DNA of 64,000 nt from Schistocephalus solidus (GCA_017591395.1 WEDG01000471.1:1-64000); one strand, 5' to 3'. Numbered from the stretch's first letter, positions 11,290-23,849 are shown. Numbers and translations are program-made. Notes: a model not told the origin generated them from the sequence alone.

Positions 11290-12204
11290 GGTTTTCACAA
11301 GGAGGTCAGAAGGAATTTAGTAGTATTTTAAACCCAGGTGGCCTAAACAACCCAACCTTACCAATCCTTCGTTTGTCCTGATTCTGGCATCTGGGCGATT
11401 ACCTTCGTAGCACCGCCATACAGAGTCTTGCGCTTTCTATAACGGACAGTGGGTTCTTGCGGGAATTCGAAAACTCGGGATAGTAAGCGAACTGTCCCAC
11501 CAGTCTTCTTCATTCCCTCTTCCAAGAAATGAAGCCAAAAAATCCATTATCATGATAGGATGTGAACCTAAAACGGGTCCTCAGTTGTCAGCTGAATACC
11601 ATGGGTGTTATTGTTAAATACTTCGTGGAGGCGTGGCAGTATGCATCCGTCCCTTAAAGCAATCGTGTGATCAGTGTTCCGATGCCATAACGCGGATTCA
11701 TGGTGGTTGAAGACAACCTTTTACAGTTGTAGCGAAACCACTTCTTAAGCCATCCTGTAGCCTGGTTACCAATTTTAGCTTACACGATTGCTTCACGCTG
11801 ACAAAAAGCGAATCAATTTGTGATATCAGATTCGCAAAAGTAAGAGTTCAGGGATGAAATTCAGATTAATGTAAAGTCCTCGCTGGAACTAGTGTGTATT
11901 GTTGTTGACGTTTTGGAGAGCTTGACCGGCTCTCCATGTTCCAAGCGTCTACTGCTAATATCGATCAGGGTTTTGAATGACAGGCTGAAATTGTCCTGAG
12001 GTGTTAACAGGATTTAGAAACGTCTACTCGTTAATATGGATCGTTCACATGCCTCCTACATGGCGAGGTCGACGTGTAGAGGCCATTGTCACTGTGGGAA
12101 GGGCGGGAGGTAGAGTTGAGTATGGGGATTGAACATAAATGTCAAATACGCGGAGAGAACTGTCATCAGGGCATGGGGACATCGTGCGAACATCACCTGA
12201 AGTG

Positions 12205-12565
12205 GTTGTAGGCCATGGAAGAGAGAGTGCCTGTACGAGCGTCTTCTGACAGTACAGTGCTGGGTTTGTTAGCCGTATGACCAATTTTTTTGCTGTCGTA
12301 AGCGGTTGTAGGCCATGGAAGAGCGGTTATAGGCCATGGAAGAGAGAGCGCCTGTACGAGCGTCTTCTGACAGTACAGTGCTGGGTTTGTTAGCCGTGTG
12401 GCCAATGTCTTTGCTGTCGTAAGCGGTTGTAGGCCATGGAAGAGCGGTTATAGGCCATGGAAGAGAGAGGGCCTGGAAGAGAGAGCGCGTGTACGAGCGT
12501 CTTCTGACAGTACAGTGCTGGGTTTTTTAGCCGTATGGCCAATGCCTTTGCTGTCGTAAGCAATC
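12205..12565. repeat. Three-copy tandem repeat, ~118-138 bp unit
   Basis: The unit contains GGTTGTAGGCCATGGAAGAG, TGTACGAGCGTCTTCTGACA, GTGCTGGGTT and GCTGTCGTAAGC, and occurs three times with small internal duplications of the GGCCATGGAAGAG piece. It lies just beyond the 3' end of the minus-strand PLE A, so it may be that element's internally repeated 3' untranslated part. ORFs crossing it repeat the same peptide and are not credible genes. Confidence 0.7.
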
Positions 12566-12571
12566 TTTGGC

Positions 12572-13661
12572 TTAGGTCTTTAGAGAAGTTGGCTGGTAGA
12601 CAACCCGAAGGGCTCCTTTGGGGTCAACGGCGTGATAAGTATTAGCTAGATGCGCGAGAATAGACCTCGAGATTAATATAGTTTCACATTTTCCTAGCCA
12701 GGCAAGTACGTGTTCACGTACCCTCTTTTCCAGGCACCTCGTTGCATGGCCAATGTATCCTGCTCCACGGGAGCAAGTGAATGAGTAAATACATATTGAT
12801 GTGGCCATCAACGGGAGTCGGTCTTTATCTCCTGCGCCTAGGTCCACCGCGGGGAACGCGATCGTCATGACTGTCTTCAGGCGTCGTTTTGCTATTTCGT
12901 TGTTTGCATCCCCTAGGAAGGGCAGTCTTATGAATACGTCTTTCTTTTCTGCAGGTAAGGTGATGGACGTTGTGGTGCTTTCCCCAACATTTCAGAGGAC
13001 AAATTTTTCTGGGTATCCGTTTTCACGAAGTGTGTCATGCAGCTGCTGGAGCTCTTATTTAAGCGTTTCAGAGGAATAGATGCTAAATTTCGCTTTATAC
13101 TCTGGGGAACCAAATTGTATAACTTAAAGTATTGTCCCGTCCAGGTTTTCTTTCGGAATACTACGTTAGATAGATCTATCCTCTTGCCTTGCATAGCAGG
13201 AAATTGACGACCGCAATTTCGTTTTCCACCTCAGAGGGCAAAAATATTTGAGCAAGGGATGCACACTGTTAAACTTCCGAACCAGGGCGTTGGTGTCAAT
13301 GTTATGGTCCGTCAAGCAGAAAATATCAGTCACGTACTGACCGTAAAAGTTAATTTCAGTGACGGCGTCCCTTAGGCTCGTTTTCACGATCTTGCTTATG
13401 AAAAAATTGGTGAGAAACGGTTCGAGCAGCGAACCCATCGCTTCACCATCCACCTGCCGTATAGCTGGTCATAGTTGAGCCACTGCATCGGAGACTTCGT
13501 AGGGAATGACCCTCCAGACTTCGAGTTGTTGTTCTTTTGGCCTTCGTCTGTTCACGCGGTGAAGACGATAACCAGTTCCGTGATCTTTGTGATATGCTCA
13601 ATCTTGAGGCATCGCTCAACATGTAAAGGCCCCGCCACATCAAGGAATTTGTGAATAACAT
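12572..13661 (-). pseudogene. PLE A: decayed Penelope-like element (RT and GIY-YIG)
   Basis: On the minus strand, 13166-13453 encodes a reverse-transcriptase palm piece with DGEAMGSLLEPFLTNFF and YGQYVTDIF, where the catalytic YVDD has become YVTD. 13443-13661 continues the RT upstream in shifted frames. 12572-12868 encodes a GIY-YIG-like domain (ICIYSFTCSRGAGYIGHATR). PLEs encode an RT related to telomerase fused to this nuclease. The catalytic change, frameshifts and stops mean this copy is dead. It belongs to a different subfamily from the other PLEs here and lies antisense inside a DOP1 intron. Confidence 0.8.
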
Positions 13662-16038
13662 CGCACACCTTAAGAGCGTGACTGTAGGCTAAATTGTTAC
13701 CTCTTGGAGTCCAGTAAGCAATTGAGGGGCAAGTTCACTGAGGCCCATTACTGAATCTTCGTTTACCTAGTTTATAGTTGTAGCTATTTCCCGATAAAGA
13801 TTTACCTAAGAGGCGCCTTGCACTTTTGGGTTTGGGATACAACATAGAACTTGCCGTGCTGTGCCAGTATCCTTTGTTGGGCGCTGCTTGCCTATAATTT
13901 TTCGGCTAACAGATTTCGACGAGGCATGCACCTGATGATCCACAAGGGCACAATGAGCACTTGCATGTTCGCCTTTGTCAACCCGCAGCACTTTTAAGTC
14001 CACCTTTCGGTTTTGAATACCTCCGCGGATATCAGCGGCTGCTTTTGCTTTGTCACGCCTTGGTTTCACACAGCCTGCCTTGCCACCCCTGCACTTTGTG
14101 CCTACCACCGCCTAACTCCGGTGGCACAAAGGCATCTCCTCGCCATAACAGGGCACGGCGAGGCTTTGTGCGCTCTGGAAGCTTGAAGAGGCACAAAGCG
14201 CCCTTCCTCTGGCCAATGTCTACGCCCGGCACTGGAAGTAATTGTGTGCTAGGAGTCTTTATTGCACTCTGCCCCAGCCAGTTCACACATTTTCCTGATC
14301 CCATTTGACCTCTTTGTTTTACCTTAACCGTGTTCTTTTTCTTCAAGGTTGCACTATAAGTATTGTGCGTCTAACATCCGCTGGAACGTGTTTAGCCCGA
14401 GGTTGCGACAACGTTGGCGTTGGGGGGGGGAGTTCAGACCGGTTCACGACACGCTTAGACATAGGCCCTCACACCGCGTCAGCCAATGCGTCCAATCCCA
14501 TCACCAGCTGGGCTACAGACTCGAACAGGAGCTGGTGCATGTGTGTGTGTGTGTGAGAGAGAAAGAGCGGCCGATACGCGAAAAACATTCCCACCACATA
14601 TGAAGCGTCTGAATCTTCGACGACACGTCATGATTATAAGTGCTTGGTTTCATCACGGGAACTCTCTGGTTGACGTGATGATTGCCTGTCGGTCTGTACC
14701 CAAGTCGTTACTTGCCGTGATGTCAACGAATGATTATGCGACCCCCTTAAGAACACGGTGGATAGGAAACGCTTAATACGAGAACGGTGGAAATAGGGAT
14801 AGGGCAGTTTCAGGACGTAAAAGGGCGGCGGCGCGAAATTTAGACAAGATCGTAATATGCCACTCAATTCAGGGAACAAATGATAGGTCAGCGTACAATA
14901 TGCGACCGTACTATATGCCAATGTAACTCTAACTATTAATAGTGCTCGTTAAAGTTAGCATTCGTTGCTGGGTGAGTAGGATCAGACACTATATTTTGTT
15001 GGTCTTAGGACCGAGTGATCGGACCAACTGGCAACTTTCCGAGCGGTGACTACTGGGAAACCGCGGTAATTTGATAACTTGTCCGTTTGACTTTGATAAT
15101 GAAAGATCGCACAGAGTAGGCCTCATTTTCACGCACGTCAAGGATCCTGATAAATGTGGATCAAGTCAGCTGGGAATGATATCGCACCAAGTGGTGGGCG
15201 TGAGGTAAATCCACCGGATCTCGTTATCCGCAAAATTGTCAGGGCAACAAACTAATGTGCAACCCATCTATCACGGAAACTAATGTTTACCCTAAAGAAA
15301 ACAATGGATACGTTTAGGATAAGGTTGGTGCTCTCCTTTTCTCCAGTGAGCCACCAGTGTCGTCGTATCTTTTGTTTCCTGATTCGGGTCACAAATTACG
15401 TTCTTGCCGCTCTTTTAGCCCTGGACATGGGAATTCGTTCTGGTGTAGAGACCATAGAGCGCCCGGGAGGCGATACTTGTACAAGATATAACAGTGTGGC
15501 CATTAGGGCAATCTCGGGCAAGTTAGGTCTGACTCGTGCACCCGCTTGGGGGTCCATGGCGAGGTTGCTGAAAAAAACATGCAGTTAAGTCACGCATGCA
15601 TGACCCGTTTTTCGTGAGTGTATTCGGGGCCTTTCAGGGGCCTTCAAGTTACACAGGAATGGGGCCGAAGTCTGGGCGGAAGGGGGATCTGGACTTTTCG
15701 AGCTGACTGGAGCTGCGAGGTGTCTTTCTGTGCAACTAGGCTAGACCCGGGAAAGTTATTTCTGCCTCATCTTGACCAGCCTCTATGGCGTTTTCGCTAC
15801 TACGTGAGCCCTTGGCGCTCCGAGCAGTGTTTGAGCTCAATGCTTTCTTGAAACCTGGCTCATAGCATAGGTCCTTCTAGAATGCTTGGCTGATGACTGA
15901 AAATGCCTACGCTGGATCTCATCTTTTTTTTACTGTCACAGAAGAGAACGAGGCTTATATTTATTTGACGTTTTCTCATTTAGTATTGACTTAAGTCTCA
16001 TTTAATTTAATATTCGTATGCGTATGCAATCGCAACAG
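13662..16038. other. DOP1 intron, repeats but no gene recognised
   Basis: Overlapping frames at 13806-14346 (about 100 codons on both strands) resemble no known family. 14450-14525 is the second copy of repeat R2. A short GT/GA microsatellite lies at 14540-14565. The sequence before exon e is AT-rich. Confidence 0.45.
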
Positions 16039-16181
16039 AGCGCGTAACAGACAACCTGAGGGCCATCTCCGGCATCGTGGTGCCAATCACCACACAAGTC
16101 TTCCTCTGCACCCGTGTCCTCATCTCCCGCATCTCCTCAGCCTCTTTGGCCTCGTTGTGGCACATTGTTATCCCGGAATTG
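16039..16181 (+). CDS. DOP1: DOP1 homologue, exon e
   Basis: Acceptor GCAACAG, donor GTGAGC, 143 nt, completing the codon split at the end of exon d. It encodes ERVTDNLRAISG and RISSASLASLWHIVIPEL, matching the DOP1 segment ERLTDNLR...RISPQHLTSLWPIMVSEL. It ends in phase 0. The intron separating it from exon d is 9,943 bp and contains PLE A and several repeats. Confidence 0.92.
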
Positions 16182-16733
16182 GTGAGCCATACTCCCTTCC
16201 CCCCGGTTTCCTGCACGTTTTTAGTGGTTTTCTCCTGCCCCTCTCCTGCCTCCCCCTTCCCACCACCTAAAGCATAAAAATACAAAAATTCACAGGTCTC
16301 AGACAATTTTGCCGTCGGCAGAGATGCCGAAGTGGGTCTCCAATAAGGTTACAACGACGCGGTGGAGGGGATTTTCGGTAATAAAAACTTTTTCTGTTCT
16401 TCTGAAATTTCGGAAAATACCCAGAACCCACCACAGAACGCTTAAAAACTGGCCGAAGAATTTAATTATACTTTCAAGCATAGAGACGACCTGTATCCGA
16501 AGTCGGTACACATTGATACGCAACGCAGGTCCAAGTCATTTCATATACGGAAGCATGCTGGCGTAAGTCAAACAATATGATAAAGCAGAATGGGTTATTC
16601 TGGTCTCCCTAGTATTTCTTGGCGATCTCATGCAGCTTTTGGCTACTATTTTTTAATATTCGTGATCGCCTCTTCTTCTGATTTATGCCCGGGACGCGCA
16701 TTTTCGCTTCAATTAGCTATATATACATCTCAC

Positions 16734-16738
<5 letters not shown>

Positions 16739-16775
<37 letters not shown>
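16739..16775. repeat. (TA)n microsatellite
   Basis: TA dinucleotides interrupted only at the ends, placed directly beside a minus-strand SINE. The TA-tract-beside-SINE arrangement recurs through the window. Confidence 0.95.
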
Positions 16776-16778
<3 letters not shown>

Positions 16779-16779
16779 A

Positions 16780-18150
16780 GTGTGTGGCTCACCGATCTGC
16801 TTAAGGAACATTTATGTTCCTTTATTGCGGAACTCAGACTAGAGTATTCACAGGCAGTCGCATAGCGACATGCTAGCATATGTTAATGTGGAACCGACAA
16901 AGACAAAGGGAGACCGGAATGCCATTTCTGGCTTATTAGCATACGTCAGTGCCAGTCACCCATTCCCAAATGTGGCAAACCTGGGATTCGGACCCGCGAC
17001 CTTTGGTATTTGAGTCGAACGTTCTACCATTGAGCCACGGGCTCTTTGTTTTACCGGTTGTGATCGGGAATATGATGATAGTGTGGGGCTCACCGATCTG
17101 TAGGAGCATGTTCCGTTGTTGCCCTGGAGCTCAGACTAGAGCCTCGTAGGTAGAGTCGCATAGCGACGTGCAGCATATGATGAAATGGAACCGACAAAGA
17201 CAAGGGAGACCGGAATGGCCATTTCTGGCTTATTAGCCGTCATCAGCCAGTCATTCCCAATCCGGTCTCCCAATTCCGGTCTCCCTTGTCTTTGTCGGTT
17301 CCATTTCATCATATGCTACACGTCACTATGCGACCGCCTGCGAGGGCTCTAGTCTCAGCTCCCAGGGCACAACGGAACATACATGTTCCTTAAGCAGATC
17401 GGTGAGCCCCACACTGTCATCATATTCCCGATCACAACTGACAAAACAACGAGCCCGTGGCTCAATGGTAGAGCGTTCGACTCAAATACCAAAGGTCGCG
17501 GGTTCGAATCCCAGGTGTGCCACACTTGGGATTGGATATGACTGGCTGATGACGGCTAATAAGCCAGAAATGGCCATTCCGGTCTCCTTTGTCTTTGTCG
17601 GTTCAATTTCATCATAAGCTACACGTCGCTATGCGACCGCCTGCGAGGGCTCTATTCTGAGCTCCAGGGCACAACCGAACATACATGTTCCTTAAGCAGA
17701 TCGGTGAACCCCACACTATCATATATATATGTTGATAAGGTGGAACCGACAAAGACAAGGGAGACCGGAATGGCCATTTCTGGCATATTAGCCGTCAGCC
17801 AGTCGTACCAAATCCCAAATTTGGACCACCTGGGATTCGAATCCGCGACCTTAGGTAATTGAGTCGAACTTTCTACGATTGCGCCACAGGTCCGTTGGTT
17901 TGTTGGTTGCGATCGGGAATATGATGATAATGTGCGGCGCACCGATTTGCTTAAGGAATTTGCCTGTGTCGTTGGGCTCTGGAGCTCACTTTAGAGCCCT
18001 TGCAGGCTGTCCTATAGCGACGTGTATCATATCTTGATAAGGTAGAACCGACAAAGATGAGCCACACTTGAGATTGGGTATGACTGACTGATGACGGTTA
18101 ATAAGCCAGAAATGGCCATTCCGCTCTCACTTGTCTTTGTCGGTTCCATC
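16780..18150. repeat. Cluster of tRNA-headed SINEs (head type 1), both orientations
   Basis: At least four SINE bodies occur. A minus copy has its head near 16965-17045, a minus body lies at 17170-17260, a plus copy runs about 17280-17620 with head at 17452-17522, a minus copy at 17740-17905 has a decayed head, and a headless plus copy sits near 18060-18150. The type-1 head has GTGGCTCAATGGTAGAGCG (A box) and GCGGGTTCGAATCCCAGG (B box). The best hammerhead-like cores are 17540-17584 (plus) and 17208-17252 (minus). The cluster lies in a DOP1 intron. Confidence 0.85.
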
Positions 18151-18159
18151 TTCTCTCAC

Positions 18160-19190
18160 ACTCACATACACTCACAGACACACACGAGATTTCGAACGTC
18201 GTTTTTGATGTTGTCCACCTTATGCAGCATAACAGAATGGTGCAAGGACGGTGACTTGCACTGGATTAGAGTGAGATTAAGCTTGCACCGCATCTACCTC
18301 GCTCTATTTTCAACTCCCCCACCTGACCCCGAAGGTCAAGACAGAGTCAAGAAGACCGCAGAAATGGGAGAGGTCGCAGGCCCATGTACTGTGTTTCAAA
18401 AACATAACAAGAACACGACAAAACAGGGAAGGGCCTTTATGATCTCAACTGAGTAGGAGTGCTGTAAATGCCACTTTAAGAGAGATCCATTGTAGCCTGA
18501 CTCTCAGTCTGCCCATCGTCAATTGCGCCCAGACGCACGCACTGGACTGACCACACGGTCCGAGTTATCCTCTCAGTTGGCAACCTTCTGAGCTATGGCT
18601 TTTAACGCACCGTGATAGTTTAAAGCGCGTAAGATTGTTTATAGTGAGGAAAGTGCGCTGAGCCGTCGACCTCACTCTTTCCCCACCCCCCACATTCAGA
18701 CCACCGTCCGAGCAGGTCATTTGTCTGATTTGGAAGTGGACGCAGCTGCCGGTTACCTCGTTTACGCGTACTACCTACACGAACTGGCCTCCCGAAATAA
18801 AAACACCAGGATTTCACACAACAGGGGGTTTGAACGGCTAACATCTCACATGTGTGAGTTAGCCAGGGGTCACGTAAAGAAGGAGCCATCGCACCCTGAC
18901 CACCAGTCAGCCACTCCAAACAAAACACATAGAGCTTTCTGTGAGGTCTGAGTGTAATTGTCAGTTGGCAACCTTCCAACTCATGGCTCTTATCGCTGCG
19001 GGATATTCTCAAGCTCAGATCACAAACGCAGCGCACAAGTCACACGGAGAAGGAGCCGAGGATCATACTTATCTCTCGATCAGCTATACAGACTGAGAGC
19101 ATGTTTTTGTGCTGTTGCGTGTGATCATCTTAGGTGCAGAGGCTGATGGGGAGAGATGTAGTTTTGTGGTATAGCCGGTGGTGTTCTACC
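18160..19190. other. DOP1 intron with partial R1-type repeats
   Basis: 18190-18370 shares short blocks with repeat R1. Frames at 18620-19036 show no recognised domain. Nothing here could be assigned to the missing DOP1 exon. Confidence 0.4.
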
Positions 19191-19199
19191 GCAGGTTTT

Positions 19200-20460
19200 C
19201 AAGGAGACGCATGTGACCCAATAGGCCCATGCGGTGTGTGAATGTGCGTGGGCAGTGCCAACAGTTGAGTCGAGTTTGGCGGGTGAATGCTGGTGCTCCT
19301 GACAGTGGTTCGCCGGTTTCTGTGCGATGGATTCACAAGTGACCGGCGAGGCCGATGTGTGATGTGCATGTGCGGTGACAATGAGGGCAAGCTAGGTCGG
19401 GAGGTTCTGAGTCTGGTGGGCTCTGCTGCTGCTACTGGTATTCGAGCTCCTAGGAGGAATATGGGAAGTGTTGATGGGTGCACAAGACGTGCTGGCATCG
19501 CAGTGGATTCCGCTTTCGTGTATGCGCATGTGACCGATCAGGCCCATGCGATAAGGGAATGCGCGTGTGCAGTAAGGGAATAGGAGGCGGCGATCTCTGT
19601 TTTGTGTTGTTGCTGCAGGCACTTGTTTACCAGTCTCTTTGCGATGGATTCGCAAGTGACCGACCAAGCCGATGTGTGAGGTGAATGTGCGGTCGCAATG
19701 ATGGCAGGTTAGTTCCGAGTCCTCATCGCTGGTACTGGGGGTGGTGGTGGTGGTGATGGTGTTGGAGGTAACAGGTGGCAGGTAGCCGAAGGTGGCTACG
19801 GAGGTGATGGGAGTTGGGAAAGTGGTGTTTGTCATTGTGATTGCCGCAGGTGGTGGAGGATGTTGTCGGTGATCGTGGGTGGCAGGGCATCGATAAAGTT
19901 GTTATCAGTAGTTGGGGTGGTCGTGGTTGTGGGGTCTGAGACAGGTTTCGCAGAGGTGGATGTTATGGGATTTTCGTTGCATTGAGTTCGATGCTGTCCG
20001 ACCAGGCCGATTCGCGCTTGGAATGTGCGTTGATAGCGTGGGCAGTTTTGGACGATTAATGCATTGACGGTGTTCATCCGCGGTGCTTGTGACTTGCGAG
20101 CCGCCCTTTTGGCCTTAGCAGCGGCGATCCGGTTGGCCTCATAGATTGCTGCACCAGTTTTCGCATATCTTCTCCATGCCGTTGTATCCTGGGTGAGGTT
20201 CTCCCAGGTTCCCGGGTTTTATTAGCAATTGCTTCAGAGATTTCTTCGTTTGGGTAGTTGCGCGTAGTCCATTTTCATCAGGTGGATGCTCCATCGCAGT
20301 TTCACTTGCCCCAGCATGGCGTGGATGCTGAGGATTCCGGTCCGCTCCAGGACTTCCTTGTCCGGGATCCTATCTTGCCATCTCAGCTTCAGTATTCTGC
20401 GGTGGCAGCTGAGACGGAAGTGATTCAGCTTCCTGGCTTTGTTCGACATACCTGTGCATT
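19200..20460 (-). pseudogene. LINE copy 2: 5'-truncated, RT tail and C2H2 zinc fingers
   Basis: On the minus strand, 20234-20449 encodes the C-terminal end of a LINE reverse-transcriptase ORF ([19 protein letters not shown], then [18 protein letters not shown]), followed by a spacer and several C2H2 fingers at 19200-19835 (CHHCDRTFTSHIGLVGHLRI, then GLIGHMRIHESGIH). Endonuclease and RT core are absent, as expected for 5' truncation during target-primed reverse transcription. Order and sequence match the longer copy at 26.7-30.7 kb. One finger has changed CPHC to FPYC, and frameshifts break the array. It lies antisense inside a DOP1 intron. Confidence 0.85.
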
Positions 20461-20509
20461 ATATTGGATAGGTGTCTTATGACACAACGTTCTTTATATA
20501 TATATGGAA

Positions 20510-20752
20510 TGGAACCGACAAAGACAGGTGTGCCACACTTGGGATTGGGTATGACTGGCTGATGACGGCTAATGAGCTAGAAATGGCCATTCTGGTCTCC
20601 CTTGTCTTTGTCGGTTCCATTTTATCAACAAATATCTCAAGTCGCTATGCGGCTGCCCGGGAGGGCTCTAAAGTGAGCTCCAAGGCACAGCGGAACATCA
20701 GTGTTCCTTAACCAGATCACTGAACACCACACTTTCATATATATATATATAG
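20510..20752 (+). repeat. SINE body, headless, followed by (TA)n
   Basis: The body runs from GGTGTGCCACACTTGGG to the downstream AAGGCACAGCGGAAC segment. The hammerhead-like core is 20553-20597; the stem-I strand is CTGGTC opposite GACTGG. A short TA tract closes it at about 20738-20752. Confidence 0.75.
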
Positions 20753-20754
20753 GA

Positions 20755-21250
20755 TAATTCTTAAAATCATTTACTGAATTAGTGAGTTTTTGGATATTCC
20801 TTCTAATGGAGTTAGTCGTTTCAAGGCTAAGTCAAAGTGAAAATATGGAAAATTTTTTAGTTTTGTGGGTTCCCTGTAAATAAGTGATACATTTTCTGCT
20901 GAAATTGAAAGAACTCGCCTTTCGCTTTATATTGGAGCTTTTTTACCACATTTTATTTATTTTAATGCCCGTTTCTAGGACTGTAACTACAAAATGGTGT
21001 ATCCGAATATTAAAAATGGCCATCCGCTGTCCGCAATGTTTCTTAATTCCGGATTAACTGTAACTATATTATCCAAGAAGTGTTGAATCACATAATTCCA
21101 TTTAATATAGATGATTCTCTAGTCCATCGTCATAATATCTTGTACGTATTTTGTTAACTGTCTTCGTTTTGGGAACAAAATAACTTTATTTTGTAAATTT
21201 TCGATGCTGGTACCCCATTTTGTACACCAAACAGTCAAACCGAACAGTCA
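20755..21250. repeat. PLE-associated dispersed repeat, second copy
   Basis: Colinear relative of 1330-2100. At its right end (about 21190-21225, minus strand) it carries GGGGTACCAGCATCGAAAATTT, the 3'-end motif seen in the PLE copies at 51.6 and 54.2 kb. This places it at or beyond the 3' terminus of PLE B. Confidence 0.6.
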
Positions 21251-21353
21251 ACCTTAAACAATTCCTGCCACAAGATCCTATGGTTGATACAATTTTTAGC
21301 CAATAGGCGTCCAGTGCTTTAATTTATCCAGTCGATAGTGGCTGTGTTCGCTT

Positions 21354-21950
21354 CTACTTGGCCTTGAGAAATTTGTAATTGACATCCACATCGATATGTC
21401 TGCTACTCCATACCTCGTCTGAGTGCATTGCCTCCAGGAATTCGCGGCCATTCATTGTTGGGCAGACGCCAACGATGTGGGAATCCTCCCATGCAAATAG
21501 GTGTCCTGTATCCAGTGTGTGAATGGCTGCCTGGGATAAGGGGTCTCGTCTGCTCAACGCTAACCGATTTTCACGTAAACGGGTGGATAGAGATTTCCCG
21601 GTTTGGCCACAATAGACTGCATCATAACAGAAAAGGAGTCGTCTACACAATACCGCGTACCAGTGTACGGGAAGAATGACGATGATTTTATAGATGGCTA
21701 GTGTTTGAATACTTTCGTTCCCTTGTGTGATTGTACCTTAAAAGGCTTTTGATTCTTGAAGACATGTACAGTGCTATTTCGAATTGTGAAACTTTCATTG
21801 TCTGTGTGATTCGCTGTCGAATCGATGAACTTTAAATTCTCAAGGAAATATAGATATTTCGAATCAGACCTACCCATGGATATTAATGTACTGTCTCTGG
21901 GCGAATTCAGTTCCACGGGGTTTCATCCACCCTTTTTTGCGCTCTAATTA
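21354..21950 (-). pseudogene. PLE B: deletion derivative, N-terminal segment joined to GIY-YIG
   Basis: 21698-21916 (minus) encodes DSKYLYFLENLKFIDS and ESFTIRNSTVHVF, homologous to the segment before the RT in PLE G (52.2-52.4 kb). 21354-21660 encodes a GIY-YIG nuclease piece (DAVYCGQTGKSLSTRL, then HTLDTGHLFAWEDSHIVG). The roughly 1.5 kb of RT normally between them is missing, so this is an internal deletion. Further minus-strand sequence to 22295 resembles nothing known. It lies in a DOP1 intron. Confidence 0.8.
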
Positions 21951-22299
21951 CGCATTCCGTGGTATTTTGTACTCGAGGTAAAGGTCCATCTTTTGGATGT
22001 TTTGACAACAGACGGAATTGTTTTTGTTGCCGCTGCCATAGCTGACTCCTGACCTTCCTGTTTTCTTTTCTGTCCGTAGGTATCCGTCTTCAAAAACTTT
22101 GCTGATCGTTTGCACGGACGGTGAGTCTTTTGTTGTGTCTATACCGTTCGGGCTGCGTTTAGCTGTTAATTCCTGCCACGGGCCCTGGAACATAACTTCG
22201 CACCCAGCGCTTGCCCTAGTGCCCCATCTCTGTCTGCTTGAACATTCCTCTCCCCTCAATTTTGTTTTTCTATAGAGGACGAAGATGAATCTCACCTTC

Positions 22300-23849
22300 T
22301 TTCGCGGTACTTACCTAGCCATACCAACTTCTGTGTCTTATTCCAGCAGGAGCTTAGGAATTTTCTAGCCTTTGGTGCCAATTCATCCTAATCTGGTATG
22401 CGTCACTCTGTTCTCTACCACATTTACACCACTACGACCACCACCGTCGTCATTTCGGCCGTCGTATTCGACGCTGTCCACCGTATGCTCCAGGGTGGTG
22501 CAATGACTTGCGAGCTGGATTATCGTGAGAGTACACTTGCGCGGCGTCTACCATTCTCTCTGTTCCACTCCTTCACGTGGACCCGGTGACCTCCGTCGCT
22601 GTCACCACCACCCCTGAAACTCAGGCTTTTATGGTTTCTAATTACTCACATTTGGTCATCGACCGTGGAAACGATACTGTAAACGCTAAGTTCACAGTAA
22701 TTATTTCCTTGGACCTCAGCGATTGACTGACGGATGTGTATCCCGAAAATGATACATTTTAAACAATGCTAATCTTACTTTTTGCTTCCTGACAGCGTAC
22801 ACCACAAAGCCACGTGGTATCTTTATGCGGTATCAAAGCTGGAAGCTACTTCTTTTAATATGGCACAACATTTTAATAGTGAGGTAGTGCTATGGGAGTA
22901 AGATTAAATACTCCAATGAATCAGGACTTAGTATAAAACGTACAGTTCAGAGCTGTGCGTGTTAATATGAGATGCTTATATTTTATGGGTTGTTGGTTCC
23001 GCTGATACCGTCATGACAGGCACTGTGACCAAGAGTCAATACTAATGTTGGAGTGGGTTGCTGTGTTCGCCAGTCCAATCTCGGGACTGAATTCACAAGG
23101 GGGGGACTGTGGTTTTATTCCAGTCGGGCCTATAGTGTACAAAGGGTCGCGTGGTAGATGCGCTGGACCAACACGGATTGATCTCGTGTGTGACTTGGGA
23201 GGCACACCCATAACACTTGGGGAGGGCTGTGGTGGCACGCACAGGAGCAGGTTCACACCGCGCCTGCCACCCGCGTTCGATTTCGACTGCATCTGGACAC
23301 CAGACCGGGTCGTTTCAGGCAAGAGCGAGTTCGGTAGATGGAGCGTATTTATATTATTCGTATAAACTTATTCACACACCTGTCACTGTCCCTGTGCGCT
23401 TGTGAGACACACAATAGAAATTGCATTCGTTGATGAACGCTCACCGATCGTTACCTGCACTCACTCGTCCACCTTGGGCTCATTCTCGAGCCCCGCCAGC
23501 AGCCTAATAGCGGCTAGTAGTAGTAGTAGTAGTAGTAGTATAAGTAGTAGTAGTTGTAGTATTAGTAGTAGTAGAAGAAGAGATAGAAGAACAATGCCCT
23601 AAAAATACAGGGGAGACCTCGAATTTGGTAATGGTTGCCTGCTGACGGCTAATAAGCCAGAAATGTCAATTCCAGTCTCCCTTATCTTTTTCGGCATTGT
23701 TCATCTGCCTCTTCTACAGTAGACACTGTCGCTAAGGCCAGTTCAACTGTTTCTCGGCCAGATGTTTTTGCATAGCGCAAAGTAAGTCTAGGTTGGGTTA
23801 GTAACTAACTTATGAGAGCTTTAATTTTTTCCCCCGATTTCCTTTTCAG
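22300..23849. other. DOP1 intron with R1-related repeat pieces
   Basis: 22440-22620 and parts of 23100-23350 share words with repeat R1 (GACGCTGTCCACCGTATGCTCC). A SINE body remnant lies near 23630-23700. No recognisable exon other than the one starting at 23850. Confidence 0.4.
23514..23572 (+). repeat. (AGT)n microsatellite
   Basis: Imperfect AGT trinucleotide run. The serine-rich frame through it is an artefact. Confidence 0.9.

Noticed and set aside
19200..20077. Independent host zinc-finger gene
   Set aside because: The fingers are joined to a LINE RT tail in the same order as in the longer copy at 26.7-30.7 kb, so they belong to the retroelement.
22277..22309. Candidate for the missing DOP1 exon after a strong pyrimidine tract
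   Set aside because: In the phase required by exon e it encodes nothing like DOP1, and the donor (GTACTT) is poor.
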